From Amanita rubescens (Eukaryota; Basidiomycota; Agaricomycetes; Agaricales; Amanitaceae), in contig WION01000095.1 of assembly GCA_015039365.1 (NCBI GenBank), positions 62,001-126,000 on the forward strand: 64,000 nt of DNA, read 5' to 3'. Below, piece after piece: positions 40,929 to 53,330 of this stretch (positions are counted from its first letter, which is position 1; every line of letters starts with the position of its first letter). A program made the translations under genes and the position numbers. Below the pieces are notes generated by a model. The model was given only the letters and a program-made list of their open reading frames with translations, did no database searches and was not told the origin of the DNA.

Positions 40929-41346
40929 TGGATTTTCTTTTAAAGCTGCTGCTGACCGTGCATATACCAGTTGCCCGATTGGACGATTTGATTCGAAGAG
41001 TTGGGCTGACTTGTCCAGCCACCGCTGTGTCTCCAATAGAAAAGGAGTTGGTCTTGCGGAGGTATCTTGGGGTTTATTCACGGTAGTAGTGGCACCGACA
41101 TGGTGCAGACACAGAAAATCCATGCCGCTCAGGACTTGACTCCTACGACAATTGTAACAACTGCAACATCGTTTGTTTTTCCTGATAGATTGGCTCTCAA
41201 AACAGATCAAGTGGGACGTCGCTGTGTGAAAATCTCAGCTCCCAAAAACGTAAACTCCCATAACTCCTTTGATCCATAAAATCCACGCCCGAATCCCCAT
41301 GCAGCAGTGCGAGGCAGACATATACTTTCTAACGCGTTGACCGTAG

Positions 41347-41744
41347 CATCGCAGAACGCATACGAATCAAATGCGAAAGCACGACGAATGACTGCGTGCT
41401 TCTTTGGTCGATAGGCCAGCTTACATGGAATACCTCTCAAGCGACTATCGCGCACCTAAAGTATTATTATGGGTGAGCGTTGCGTATGGTTTAAATAATC
41501 CGCTGTATATGATCGATCTAGTCAGTCATCGATGTCCGCTAGGACACTCCAGTGAGCTCACCTTCCTCTCCGTTGAGTGCAAGTTTACCTGATGGGCCCG
41601 TGATCTCAGGACAAAAAGGGGAATATTACCAGCGTTGCTGGTTCTTCCAGCTTCAGAGTCATTCTCGTAGACCAGGTGTTGAATATTGGCTTCCGTAGTG
41701 TGTCGGTTTTATCGGCACTTCTGTTCTTCGGTCTCAGGTTATAA
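41347..41744 (+). pseudogene. Small membrane-protein family, broken copy 4
   Basis: Exon 2 (from CATCGCAGAACGCATACG at 41347: IAERIRIKCES...WSIGQL) and exon 3 (SVID, in-frame TAG, frameshift, GNITSVAGSSS, hydrophobic end, TAA 41742-41744). No exon 1 found. Between 40929 and 41346 I see nothing else. Confidence 0.6.
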
Positions 41745-42281
41745 AGTTGATAAGGTGATGGTTACGTATTTATGACTTCTCATTGGGCAAGTCTTCGCCC
41801 AATTATAACCATGGGCATCGCATAAAGTTTGCAGTGGCAGAAGTTCGCGGAGCAGGAAGTCATACGGCAGCCTGACGTCAGGATCTACTGAGGCCATGTG
41901 GTATCCTTTGAGGCTATCGTCTGCAACGGCTTTCCAGGACTTGAAGCGCAACGACTGGAACCATTGTAGGCGTCCAAGCAAGAGGGTTGCCATTTCGGAA
42001 TAGCCGAGTGAATTGAGCCAGACATGTTGTGGCGATGTGGATCTGAGATCTCCGATATCTCCATATATTCGTTCTAGCTTAATCTCATATTTCGCACGGG
42101 TGGTTGAGTCTAGATATAAACGATATCTGTGCACGACAAATCCAGTTCATCCCACTTTTTACCCTCATCTCAAGCTATGTCTGCCAGGTGAGCGGCAGCA
42201 TTTACCCGTATTATCACCTAACTTTGTCCTTTAAGCCAATCCGCTACACGCGTGGCCAGATGCTGCCTGTGTACCAGCAAC
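41745..42281. other. No recognisable gene
   Basis: A 131-codon minus-strand frame (41739-42134) lacks motifs and a good start context. Otherwise spacer and promoter side of the next gene. Confidence 0.35.
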
Positions 42282-42955
42282 ATGGAACATTTGCTTTGCA
42301 CTGCGGTGTCAGCCGCCAAAGACGAACGCCCCGACGCACTCCAAGATCTTATCAAAGAGCTTAGACGGGCATTATACGTGGCAGAACCCTCCAGTACATC
42401 GGTCAATTGCGCGTTTTGTTCAATAACTGCCATGGTTGCTGTGTAAGACGATTGTCATTGAGAGAAGGGTCTCCGACTTATCAATTTGCAGCATTACAAA
42501 ACGTATACAAGCCAAATTTGACGGGATAATTGACCGCGTGTCTATGTATCGACTTGAAGCCATCCACGGTCCGGACTCAGTGAAGGAGCTCGCAGATGAC
42601 TGTCGTAAATTGAAAGAATCGCTACAGGTAAGCGCACTCATCTAGCCCACAATCCGAATACATGATCTCAGGACGTACGTAGTCAATCTTGGACTCCCAC
42701 GAGACACAGCCAAGGGTTCCATCCTCGATAAGCGCGAACATGCTTAATGGGGAAACCTGCAATCCTCGGTTGGAGAAGGGAATTGCGACCAATATTGGTG
42801 GTTCCTCCAACATCGTTTTAATAACGAATAACGTGGTTATCAGCTTTTGGCGTGAGCTGATTCTATTGTCGTTGTCAGTGACGATTGTGATATTTCTGTC
42901 CCGACTGCCATGGCATGACGATCGGACGATGAGGTCAACTGTCACGGCGACGTGA
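42282..42955 (+). CDS. Small predicted membrane protein, intact family member A
   Basis: Three exons: 42282-42442, 42492-42627, 42683-42955; all phases agree; 189 aa. Exon 1: amphipathic helices and a CAFC motif. Exon 2: ITKRIQAKFDG...ELADDCRKLKESLQ, helical. Exon 3: Ser-rich linker, the signature GIATNIGGSSNIVLI, then a ~20-residue hydrophobic segment (ILLSLSVTIVIFLSRL) and a short basic tail. No signal peptide, so a C-terminally anchored membrane protein is likely. Intron phases are identical to the copy at 43957. Function unknown; no relation to a named family recognised. Confidence 0.68.
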
Positions 42956-43956
42956 CTAGCGATAACTCTGCTCTACTCGCCCACGTGTTTCCTCCATTCC
43001 GGTGCGCTATCTCATTTCTCTGTATAGTTCTGCTCTGTTTTGCCAGACTCCTCTCTTTTGTGTCCCTTCTTTGTGTCCTGTGTTGGAGCCGACGCCCGCA
43101 CGGCAGTAGTTCGTTGTTCATGAAACAGCTCTTTTCACAGCCACAGACTCTACTTCTTCATGAAAGGATTTCTCCTTGCATATGGTCATATTATACCCAT
43201 TGCATGTCATACTTTGTTACTACGCTATGTTTCGGTTGTTGGTTGCCACTCTGGTCACATTATACACGTGTACAGACCTACGGTGCTGTTAGATAGAAGG
43301 ATATTATCCCTGTTATGATATGCGAAGGTTGTACGTGAGATATTTCAGGCGTGAATCCCTCCAACTACGTTTTCCAGACCTCTCCCATTTCCCGGGAGCC
43401 TGACAAACAGATTAGATTCCACATGTGTCTGAAATAACAGGCTGATCAGGACGGGAATCCGCATTCGCGGACAAATGAAACGACGCATAAAAAGATGTTT
43501 TCCGACTCGGAGCGGTCTCGTGTTCCCGTTAGCCTTTATTGATACGGGGCCGCACCATAACGGACGCTGATTTGTATTTAACCCACCTGTCTTTGGATAT
43601 ATCAGACATACTTGGTGGCAAAAAAGAATGTACCTTTTCTATGCTCAGCATTAAGCTGTGCGCATGGTTAATGACTCATGCGAATACGGTACTTGGTGGT
43701 GTACTAATAGTTGGCATTGTGTGTACGTGTTAGTTCGTTGAACCTTAGGAAGGAATACAACAACGAGATCGATCATGATGTGCTCCCAAATGACCCACTC
43801 ATCCACCACAATTGCTTTCCGTTGTGACTGAATGAACTTCTTCTTCTCAAACTCTTCTCCTGCCCATGAAGTTGGTGTTCCTTTAGTATCGCTGTACCCT
43901 AAAGCTTACCTTCTCTTTCAACACAGAGCCCGCCTTGTCACCTGTGTACGACAGTC
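42956..43956. other. No recognisable gene; upstream region of next family member
   Basis: Only short frames. The last ~70 bp (CTTACCTTCTCTTTCAACAC, then GTCACC) resembles the sequence just upstream of the copies at 45497 and 61049, so a common 5' flank was duplicated with the genes. Confidence 0.45.
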
Positions 43957-44590
43957 ATGGGGAGATTGCTTCGCACCATCTCGGAAGCAAGAAGCATCAA
44001 CTCCGAACCATTCGAAGACCTCATTGTGGCACTTGAACAAGCGTTATCCTTGGCCCAGGCATCGCGGTGCACCGTCGCCTCCACCGTAAGATGTCAATTC
44101 TGTCCATTAGCGCCTGATATTATTCGGTACGAAACCTTCTTCTTCGAGAGGAGAACGTTTAGATTTTCTGATCTGTTCTCGATCACAGCATTGTAGAACG
44201 TATACAGATCAGGTATGACAGCATGAAGGCCCGCGCGTTCCTCTGGTCGATACGTCGGCTCAACGTGGAAAACCTTGCAAGCGACTGTCGCAGGTTGAAA
44301 ATATTGTTACTGGTGAGTGATATGTCCAGCTCAGTGTAGTCTCGAGCTCACCGTCACTCTAGTCAATTATGGATGTCAATGAAGGCCGGCGAACGGAGTC
44401 ATCTTCATCCTCGTTCAGCGCAGTTATGTTTGATGGAGCGCCTGATATCAGATTCAGAGGGGGGAATATCATCACCAATGTTGCCGGTTCTTCCAACGTC
44501 GTTATTTTTACGCAGCGGGAGGTGGGTATTGATTTTCGTAGCGTGTTAATTTTGTTATTAGTGGCATTTCTATTCTCCCGTCTGTTGTAA
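43957..44590 (+). CDS. Small predicted membrane protein, intact family member B
   Basis: Three exons: 43957-44126, 44189-44312, 44363-44590; 173 aa. Exon 1 (MGRLLRTISEA...) is helical with EPFEDLIVALEQALSLA and a CQFC motif. Exon 2 is IVERIQIRYDS...LASDCRRLK. Exon 3 starts SIMDVNEG and has a Ser run, then GGNIITNVAGSSNVVIF, then the membrane segment SVLILLLVAFLFSRLL at the very C-terminus. Best-preserved copy and the reference for the family. The G/N/S signature before a tail anchor recalls short self-assembly motifs of fungal signalling proteins, but that is only a resemblance. Confidence 0.7.
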
Positions 44591-44766
44591 ATTTAATGAT
44601 GAGGTGGCGAAAGTTGCGATTGCCTACTGAGCTTGGCCCGTGCGGCATCCTTGAGCGCGGCATAAAGCCTGAAACGACAAGACTCATGTCTTCCTCGGCG
44701 ATTAATCGCCACCTTAGTTCACATTAACCTCACACGTGGTAGTACCTCACTTCGCTTCCCAACATC

Positions 44767-45070
44767 ATGGAGTATTTACTCCACGACAAACCCCCGACCA
44801 CGTTTCAAGAGCTTAAACGAACAATATTCGTGGCAGCACTCAGCAGCACCGCATCCAGTTATTGTTTTGCTCAATGGCGTGACGATCATGGGGTAAAACC
44901 ATCTTCATCGAGGGAAGAGTTTCTGGCTTGTCAATTGCAGCGTTTCTAAACGCATGCGGATCAAACTCAATGGCATGGTGTAAGACCGCATGTTTATGCA
45001 TCGGCTCGAAGCTACTGCAGCCAGGAGTTCTGGGAGGACTTCCCAAATGACTGTCGTGAATCGTCATTAC
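44767..45070 (+). pseudogene. Small membrane-protein family, broken copy 5 (member A type)
   Basis: Exon 1 from ATG 44767 (MEYLLHDKPPTTFQELKRT...) to a GTAAAA donor; exon 2 (KRMRIKLNGMV, stop, HRLEA) to GTAAGC at about 45072. A stop and frameshifts disrupt exon 2, and no exon 3 follows. Closest to the gene at 42282. Confidence 0.6.
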
Positions 45071-45496
45071 ATGTAAGCGCATTCATCCAGCCCATGATCC
45101 GAACGACTTGATCTAAATAGCAGAGACCAGAATCGAGTGTCGGGATTTGCGATGTTGAGGAGCGAGATGATGATGAACATCTACAATCTTAGGCTGACGT
45201 TCAGTGCGACGGTACCAGGTCAACCTGCATGTATAACGTCATATTGTACACGGTTCTGCTTTCTTGGGAATGCAAGAACTCAGAACAGATGCGGGACGTA
45301 CTCAGAAAAACAATTGGGTAATGGTGGCAGAGTAGGTATTAAGGGACGTACTCAGACAATGCACGTCTGCTCATATCCCTTCCACGTCACCAGATGGTAT
45401 CTGTTCATGAAGTCAGCGTTCTTTCGATGCGACAGTACTCTAATGCTTACCATCTCTTTTCAATAAAGAACCCGTCTCGTCATAGGTGCGCGGAAG
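45071..45496. other. No recognisable gene
   Basis: Spacer. Its right end (CTTACCATCTCTTTTCAATA) matches the 5' flank of other family copies. Confidence 0.4.
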
Positions 45497-45909
45497 CCAG
45501 GTGGGTCATCTCAGGAGTGAACAATATCAGCCCCGAACCATACCAAGATCTCGCCATAGCGCTTGAACAAGCATTGTCCATTGCATCAGGGAGCTCCGTC
45601 GCATCTAACAGCAATGACCGTCGTACGCTGAAAGCATTTTGCAGGTGAGCGCTGCCCATGATTCGAATCATTCGAACTCACTGCATATATGACCAATCCA
45701 GTTCATCATCGACGTCCAAGGGCGCGAATCAACAAGCGTACCCGTCTTCTCGTCAAATGCAAGAACGTTTGATAGGGCTCACGACCTTTTGATCGAACAT
45801 CGCCGATGTTGCCAGATCGTACAGCGTTGTCATTTTTATCAAGCAGGAATTGGGTGTTGGAGTGTTTATTTTGTTACTAGTGGCATTTGTGTCCTTCCGT
45901 TCGTTATGA
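45497..45909 (+). pseudogene. Small membrane-protein family, broken copy 6
   Basis: Start codon lost; exon 1 retains SPEPYQDLAIALEQALSIA and is joined directly to a few exon-2-like codons before a CAG/GTGAGC donor, so most of exon 2 is deleted. Exon 3 (FIIDVQG..., frameshift, hydrophobic end, stop about 45909) is recognisable. Confidence 0.6.
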
Positions 45910-47479
45910 TGAGGTGGTGGCATTGGACGAGTCTTCTCGGACCGCGGGCGTCGAGTTATGTTCTTCCATTTTTTTATTGCGCTTTTTTGTGACAATGACA
46001 CGGCTGCACGTATCACGCGCACCTGACCACGCGTGCGGCATCCTTCGAAGACACTGGATATTTGGTGTGTGTGACACGAACTCAGCTTCCCCCTTTGTCC
46101 TGACTGCCCACGACGAGCAGCATCAGAGAGATTGACAGGATCGGCTTTCTTATCTCTCTAGATCGTACATAATAACATGCTGTACAATAGAAAGGCCAGG
46201 GTCGCGATGGGCAGTGCTGATGGGTTGGGGTCTGAGGCACGGACGGTGTGCGGGCAACGGCACTGTATGCATACGTGTCGACGAAATGCTTGCATTTGGC
46301 GTATAACAGGTAGTTTGCGGGTTTGCGGGCGAGGTGGTACCGGTGGTGCGCTGATGGGCATGGAAGATCATGCATAGTTGGAGGTATCAGAGGCGATCGT
46401 TAGGATGTAAAAGGCAAAGGGGAGTATAACGCACCTGCGGCCCTTCCCTACCTTCACAGTGGGATGCATTAAGCGAGCAAAGAATTCCCCGGTCGTCCAG
46501 CGTATGGGGGCACACAGGTGGTAGACGACATAATCAGCCCCAGTATGGCGATGGGGGAAAAATCAGTGTAGATGACGATGGTGAAAGGGTGGATGGAGCG
46601 ATGAACAGATCAGATGAAGCGGGCGCGGTCGTTGGGGTAAGCAGAGGGGTTGGAATTCTCTTCGAAAGATGGTCACCCCATGCCAAGCGATAGGCACGAG
46701 GAAGGCGCTCCCAGTTGGCACCTCGGAGCGCCGATACCACCAGTATTACATGTTGTCACGCCGAGTCCGAACAGCGGTTGAGCAACTTGGACAACATGAG
46801 CAGAATGCGTTCATGCTGGTGCGGAATAAGCCTGCTCATTGGCGCGTGAATCTCGGAGGATGGGTCCTCCGATTCCTCCGAAGAAAATTTCTAGAAAGAA
46901 GCTGTCAAGACGTGAGCCAATTGCAATCATGTCCCTCAAAACTGGCGTAGTCGATCCTCGAATCTATTTTTATAAACGGTGCGAGGACAACTGACTGAGA
47001 GTTGAACTAAGTGATACTAGTAAGTGTCGCTGGGACTCTGGGTCGGAGTCATTTCGTTCACAGTCTGGAACTAACAAATGCTATCGTTTGGCTTAACTTC
47101 ACCTGGTCTCGGTTTCATAGTGCGCCGATTGCGCGGTGGACTCAGCTGATGTAGATATATATGGTATGCTATGGTATGTATCTTGATCGAAAATTTCCGT
47201 AAGCATAGGGAGGAAAAGAGGCACAGCACTAATTAGATCATGATGACATGACAGGTTACAAATCTATTTCATCGTAGATCAGCCCATCTGCCATCCATCG
47301 ACATGTACCACCGACCCCACTAACTTCTGTCAATAATCGACGTAGGCCAAACATGTTTTGCCGTTTGGCTGTTGGACACATCGTGGGAATAAATAAATAA
47401 GGGCGAGGTGAGAGCACGCGCCCTTGATATCCCCGTAGATTATGGGGGTTCAGGCCATGGAGACCAGGTGCGATAGTAT
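45910..47479. other. No recognisable gene
   Basis: Several overlapping short frames around 46080-46380 on both strands, none with a motif. AT-rich spacer from 46970. Confidence 0.35.
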
Positions 47480-47832
47480 GGCGACGGAATGCGAGTTACT
47501 CTGGTACGAGTTAGCTCGGCATGGAAAACCTCTCAAGTGAATTTCGCACGTTGAAGGGGTCCACGCCCAATTCAAACGAGCCTCGGAACTCAATCTCAGT
47601 CTAGTCAATCGTCCACATCCACGAGGTCGGGCCAAGGAATCCGCCTCCTCTACGTTGAGCGCAGGCAGCTTGACGGGCTCGTGATCTCAGGATTGAGGCG
47701 GGAGATATCACCAACGTTGCTGAATCTTCCAACTTTGTCATCCTTATAAGGCAGGAGTTGGGAATAGGGTTTCAAAGCGTGTTGGCTTTGTTATTACTAT
47801 TACTAGTAGCATTTATGTCTGCTTTGAAATGA
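47480..47832 (+). pseudogene. Small membrane-protein family, broken copy 7
   Basis: Exon 2 fragment (MENLSSEFRTLK-like, about 47519-47560), acceptor AGTCTAG, then exon 3 with stops in its linker, and an intact end: GDITNVAESSNFVILI and a long Leu-rich segment to TGA 47830-47832. Confidence 0.6.
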
Positions 47833-48793
47833 GGCGAGGTTCGCGGAATCAGGAATGAAAGTGTGCTATGATCGGCTCCGACTATATTTGTACGAGTGTG
47901 CTTGCTGATCGGAGATGTGCTATGACCCGCCGCGCAGCCCCAATAGGCGAAGAATAAAACAGAACGCATCTCGGTTTTATATGTGCTCTTGGCCACGTGT
48001 TCAAAATGGGATCATTCGATGTGTGCGGATTTTCACCCGATTTGGTAAGAAGGTTATTGTATCCAGGTAAAGGCGAGGATTCAGCAATGAAGAACCAGAG
48101 ACGATCTTACACACGCTACCGGCAGTCAAGTCAATTATGACATAAGAGATATATTTCGACTTCCTCAGGGCATTAATGACAGCGAGGGAGAGGGAGAGGG
48201 CGAGGACGGGGAGCAGAGTGTAGGCGAGGCAGAGAAACCTACGTCACTGGGCGTGAGAAACTTGAATGATGTTTAGGTCAACTTAGTTGGAATGATTTAG
48301 CTGGAGCGATCAAGACATTCCCATACGCGGCGAGGGTCCGGAGCCCAAAAGGGGAAGGTCGGCGCTGACGGCACGTGCACCTTCCTCATTTGGTTTGAGC
48401 CAGGGTCCCCTCCTTCCTCGTTTAGTTCAGGCCGTTCCTGGGGGACAAAGAGAGCGTAAAGAGAGCTAAAGAGAGCATAAAGAGAGAGAGCGTTCCTAAC
48501 CGACGCTCGCTCGAGACTATATACGTTGCTCAATGTTTATATTTATTAAAAATGACTACTGGTTACTACTAGCTACTCAGAGTATGTACGATTGTCGGAT
48601 TAGGTGCGACTATGAATTATTTACGAAATGAATTTACGGCTTGTGGTTGGATTAGGGGGAGGCAGCTGTTATTATGATTATGGATAGTAGTTTGTTTCTG
48701 AGTTCAAGACAGCTTCGATGGACGGAAAGGGTAATTAGTAGTGAATACGCACATAGAATAACGTTTGATAGCGAATGATACCGTCGAGTTCAA
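47833..48793. other. No recognisable gene
   Basis: A purine-rich stretch (GAGGGAGAGGGAGAGG at about 48183) and short direct repeats (AAAGAGAG units, 48448-48490). Nothing coding is recognised. Confidence 0.4.
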
Positions 48794-51257
48794 CTAGTAG
48801 GGTGCGGGATTACGGCAGGAAGCCCTCCGAGTCGTTCGTACTGGCCCAGGCTGCCCAGCAGCATCGACTTGGCTGTCTCGTTCCTCGGGCGTTCCATTGC
48901 AGCTCGTGCGACGCCTGTGGTGACGCTTGCGAATAGCGTTGAGGAGATCCTTGACGTTACCGGCCATTGGGTAGTCCTGGAGGAATGCATCCTTATCGGA
49001 GTTGTACCTTATATCTATGTAAACGCCGTGTCAGCAGTGTATAGTACTAAGATTGCTCACCTCGCGTACTCCTCAGCAATGGTCTTCCTCTGCGACCGCT
49101 TCGCAGCAAAATACGATGCCATCGCACCCTGATACCAATCCGGCTTCCATGACTTGAGGGGCGCAATACCGCGGGAGGCAGCCACATCCCATTGATGCAC
49201 TGCCTGCATCCAAGCATCCGGTCCCTTTCCAAGGTCGTCGATTCGTAGGTCAGGGATTGGCGGTACAACACGATGTTCCTGTCGCTTGGTACCTCCTCCA
49301 ATGGTACAAGGTTGACTGACATTCTGCCGTTGGTCCAGAATAGTAGAAAATCGAGGCAGAATCTGACGCAGTACAGACGGCATGTTGGATGAGTTGGCAA
49401 GCGGATGAGTGGGTGTAAGATGATCAAGTTGATGATGATCGAGGTACACCGGAAGGGCGGCGGGTACTGCAGGGACGGGCAGGCCATTACAGAAAGAAGG
49501 GGCGGCAGCAACTATTGATGAGATCGAAGATGAGATGGACTCGGTGATGTCCTGCTTGATGGTCATGTGAAGTGCATGCAGTCCGGTGCGAAATTCCTCC
49601 GTTGTCACTGGCCTGGCCAGCTTATGCTCGCCAGCTAGACTCCCATCGGCTTCAGACTGAATTGGACACAATGCATTACTGTGGGTGTTTTCCTCGTTCT
49701 GAACAGAATCTACCAGATAGCGTATCAACGTATCAATCTGTGAGCACGCGTGTCAGATTTTTGAATCTCGATTAACAATAGTGCAGCACTCACGCCTTCC
49801 TTTTTCGCCCAGCCTCCCCACCAGCGGATTCGGTTCAATGCCCAGCGCTGTCCGAGGGGTGCGCACATGAACCGATACTGAGCTCTGCCTCGGCGAAATG
49901 AATGTGTTGTGAATCTCCCGGACAACCCAGCCTTCGCCTGGAACTCGTCAATGTACTCCTGGACTGTATCATAGGATAGCTCCTGATTAGGGTAGATAAC
50001 CCCATTGGAGCCAAAGGTCGGGAAGATGAATTCGTTTTGGGAGTCGGTAAGCTTTCGAGACAGCAGTTTCTCTTCGAGAAACCACTTCCAGCGTTGGAGG
50101 TGCGTGTACATGTCCGCAGCGCTAACATCTTGCTTATAGATCTCATATATTTGACCTGTTATGGAGGATTGATCAAGATCTGCACCTCGCACAGCAGGGC
50201 TCAAACTCACCTTGCAACGGCCCATCGTAAGAATCCATCTGTTTCTGCCATCCCTTCCTATGCAACAGTCGAACTCGAAAGTAAGGGAAGAAATGTGGGG
50301 GAGGGCCTACGCAGCCCATTTCCAGATCTGCCGTTTGTATACTGCACAGCTCAGAGTTCCTGAGCGGCCATGTCAGATAAAGTTGATAGTAGTATTGGTA
50401 AGCATCGGCGAATAATAAGGGTTTATGAAGGTGACGTACCTGGTCCACAGTGTAAATGCCGATGAGAGGAACGCTCTCATCAAGGTATGCTTGATCACCT
50501 CGAATGTGATGTCCTTTTTATCTAGCTTCTCAAGACTCGTCGAAGGAACGATCTTCTCGGACCAGTCCATCATTCGGGTCAGGTCTTCAATCCGGATCGC
50601 TCGTGCATGGTTCCGCAGTGCCTTCCCGCCTTCCATGCCATTCTTGTTCTTGATCCGTTTGAGCAGTGCCTTCACATCTCTTGCACGCGCCGGGCAGCCC
50701 CTGACTGTATTACGCGCTTTGTCATATTGGTAACCTCCTGCATATTCTTCGCCATCCCTGATTTACCACATTCAATTTAAGGTTAACTAGTGGCTCAGGG
50801 AAAGAGGCCGCACTCACATGTTATCCCAGTAATCACAGAACGCGGCATGTATTCGCTCGGCCGTGCTTGGGCCACATCCGTCCAAACCAAGGCATTTGTG
50901 CACCAAGAACAGCTCAAGGGCTGTTGCCGAGAGTCCATTCGGAGGCTTTTCGAAAGCCTTCTCCAACAAGTTCGTATCAATTTCATCCTTCTCCTGGGAC
51001 TCGCCCTTTTCACGCCGCGCTTTTACTGTTAGCGCGAGGAACTCCTTGCCCTTGGTAATGTAGCTGTCGTAAGCAGCCACAGTTCTTGCAGCCTTCCCGT
51101 ACGTTTTCCGGCTCTGCTGATTGAGTTCTTGCAGTTCAGTGAGGCTGAGAGTCGGTGACGAGTCAGAAGTGGATGGTGGCTGGGGCTGGCCCTTCTTTGC
51201 TTTAACTGAACGGCTGGCGCGAGTTGTGTGCGATGGTCCGGCCATCTTTGAACACAT
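48794..51257 (-). CDS. Tyrosine recombinase/integrase-like protein (Crypton-like)
   Basis: Six exons with consistent phases: 51257-50818, 50757-50440, 50359-50211, 50155-49794, 49737-49061, 49007-48794; 719 aa. An N-terminal helical core-binding region is followed by a catalytic domain with R253 (TRNSEL), H387 and R390 (HSFRR), W418 (GGWA) and Y430 (LIRYL). These are the R-H-R-W-Y set used for DNA strand exchange through a phosphotyrosine. The first Arg codon is split by intron 2. The C-terminal ~280 residues are Ser/Pro-rich, then a helical block (WDVAASRGIAPLKSWKPDWY) and a basic tail. The second Met, at 51245, is an alternative start. Fungal Cryptons use such a recombinase; I saw no short direct repeats marking element ends. 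An intact frame suggests activity or recent arrival. Confidence 0.82.
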
Positions 51258-51400
51258 TGGGGAAGAAAGAGTGGGAACCTTGGTAGTCGTCTCACCATTT
51301 CAATAATCCAATTTACTACTGTTCCAGTTTTGTTTTCAAATTCCGGCATAGTACTCAAGTACCCTGGTACAATGGTGATAGCTAGATAGTCTCTATACCA

Positions 51401-53330
51401 CTACTCAAGTAGGTATTCTGCGCAATCTATTGTGTACATTTCGAAGTCCCCATTATCTCCATCTGTACCATCTGCTGAAGGCTCGCTTGAGCCGCAGTGT
51501 CCCATATCCACCTCACGCAGGATGGGGAAAAGCAGCTGGGATTTGGGAAACATCAGCTATTCAATAAAACAAGATGTAATGTTGTATTACATACCGGCCT
51601 GGAAGAAAATGACGACGGCCCGGGGATCTTATCCAGACGTTTGCTGATGCCGGGTAACTTCGCCAGTGAAACGATGGCACTTGGTAGTGATAACTCCTTC
51701 TCAGGCAGGGGCCCCGGTTCCAAGTCAGGCGTGGTTGGCTCCCGTACATTGAGTAGTTGTGATAATGTAGCGGCATGTAACGGACGTGTTGAGACTGTTA
51801 GGCGAAGCTTCCGGGTGCTTGACTCCTGGACCATGCCTGAGATGTCTATCACGATGGTAGCCACCAGCTCCACCAGCTCTTTGTCCTCCGGAAACACAAT
51901 TGACTGTAGAGGAGTCAATCAGTTCATCAGGCACTGATTACCTATGCAAGTGAAGCTTACCGTCAAAAGCAAGCGCATACAGGTGCCAGGCCACACATGG
52001 CGATCAAATTCTCGGGCAATATGGGCACATGTAGCCGATGAGAACAGGCGTTCACAGATATGGCCCATGCGTCCAAGATCCGGGGCACGCGGCACCCATA
52101 AAGAGGTGTCAGGGCCCAATTGCCCATTGGAGAGGGACGTGATGGGCCTGACAAAGTAAACAATGTCATCGGGAGAGGGGAAGGACGATTTGCTGACCGC
52201 TTGGGCAAGTACAATGTCTTGGCAGCCCAGGTGGTGGTTCGGGTCATCTGCCAACTCGCGCTGCAAGTTGCAGCGCCACGATTGCAAAAAATCTTGTAAT
52301 TGTGGGAGCGATGACTGCTCCGCTGCTTGTAATAATCCAGCACCGAGATTGCTCTTGATGATTTGCAAGGCCGTCGCAAGTCCGCAACCATGCAAGCCGG
52401 GCTAAGGTAATTCATCAAATCTTCCTTCTCAAATGACCAAGACAGACGACCTACCCCATGTCCACCGCCGGTGTTGCCAACTAGTAGCGCTAACAAGATC
52501 CAGTTGCCACGGGAAAGCAACGGTCCCGGGCCTGGATCTGCCTCAGCTGTAGCCTGTAGTGCTCATGGTATAGACCTTGACCATGTCGTCAGTTGAGTTG
52601 AGAAATTCCCTGGGTGTAAAATTAGTACATACTAACATATGCACAGGCTGACAATCTTACGTATCATGTATCACATGTGTTGCACCAAACATGAATGTAA
52701 ACATGCTGTCTGTGATGACAATGTCGATCAAGCGGTTGCGGCATAGCGCCGCAAGCTCCTCCTCGGCGCCAGCAGGTGCCTGCACATGGAACATGTTAAG
52801 ATTAGTAGTCTAGTATCCGAAAATAAAACACGCACCTGGTGTACATTGAATCCAAATGCACGCACCATGTGTTGAAACAAGACTGCTAGCTGCTGCGAGG
52901 CAGCTTGTCCTTGACGACCACGCTTCTGGGATGCTTGAGACACACTGTCAAAGACGAAGACAGGTATGATGGGATGCTCGAGGAGCCGTGATAACCTGTA
53001 AAATGCGCTGGATAAAGGCGCGTTCCCGCTCAGTGCCGGATATCCTTGCATAGTAGGTCCTCGTTGTACTATCCAAGCCCTGTTGTAAGCCGTCAGCGTG
53101 GTCTACTAATGCAATGGATTCACTTTTATTACCTTGCGCTAATCCCAATTACGAGGGAGCGCAAGCCACGGCGGTTTGAGACAAACCCCTCCATCATTGA
53201 TAACTCTGTCAAAGGACTCGGGGTTGTGGTGCGTCCAAGGAGCTGAGTCAAATTCTGGCAGCACGGATCAACCCACAACAGAAATAAAACGAGAGGGAGT
53301 GCACCATACCTGCCATGATAGCTCTTGCAT
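51401..53330 (-). pseudogene. XPG/PIN-like nuclease homologue, catalytic residues missing, one frameshift
   Basis: Exons: 53330-53310, 53254-53133, 53079-52836, 52779-52661, 52609-52455, 52401-51961, 51903-51595, 51535-51401 (about 514 codons). Family marks: an N-terminal block ending LVIGIS, FYRLSRLLEHPIIPVFVFD, KRG, AFGF, AGAEEELAAL, a TD-x5-FGA stretch, ILLALLVGN and GLHGCGLATAL. Expected metal-binding acids are changed: GIDAS reads GISAR, GEAEAE reads AGAEEE and TDD.D reads TDSMF. Exon 5 carries one surplus base (about 52551-52556). It is either a decaying gene or a non-catalytic PIN-like protein; many agaricomycete genomes carry expanded sets of such proteins. It is co-directional with and 144 bp upstream of the recombinase gene. 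Confidence 0.72.

Noticed and set aside
41739..42134. 131-codon minus-strand frame
   Set aside because: Starts in poor context and resembles nothing; it lies in the spacer between family copies.
46082..46377. Cluster of short frames on both strands
   Set aside because: Three minus-strand frames overlap the same 200 bp; typical of GC-rich noncoding sequence.
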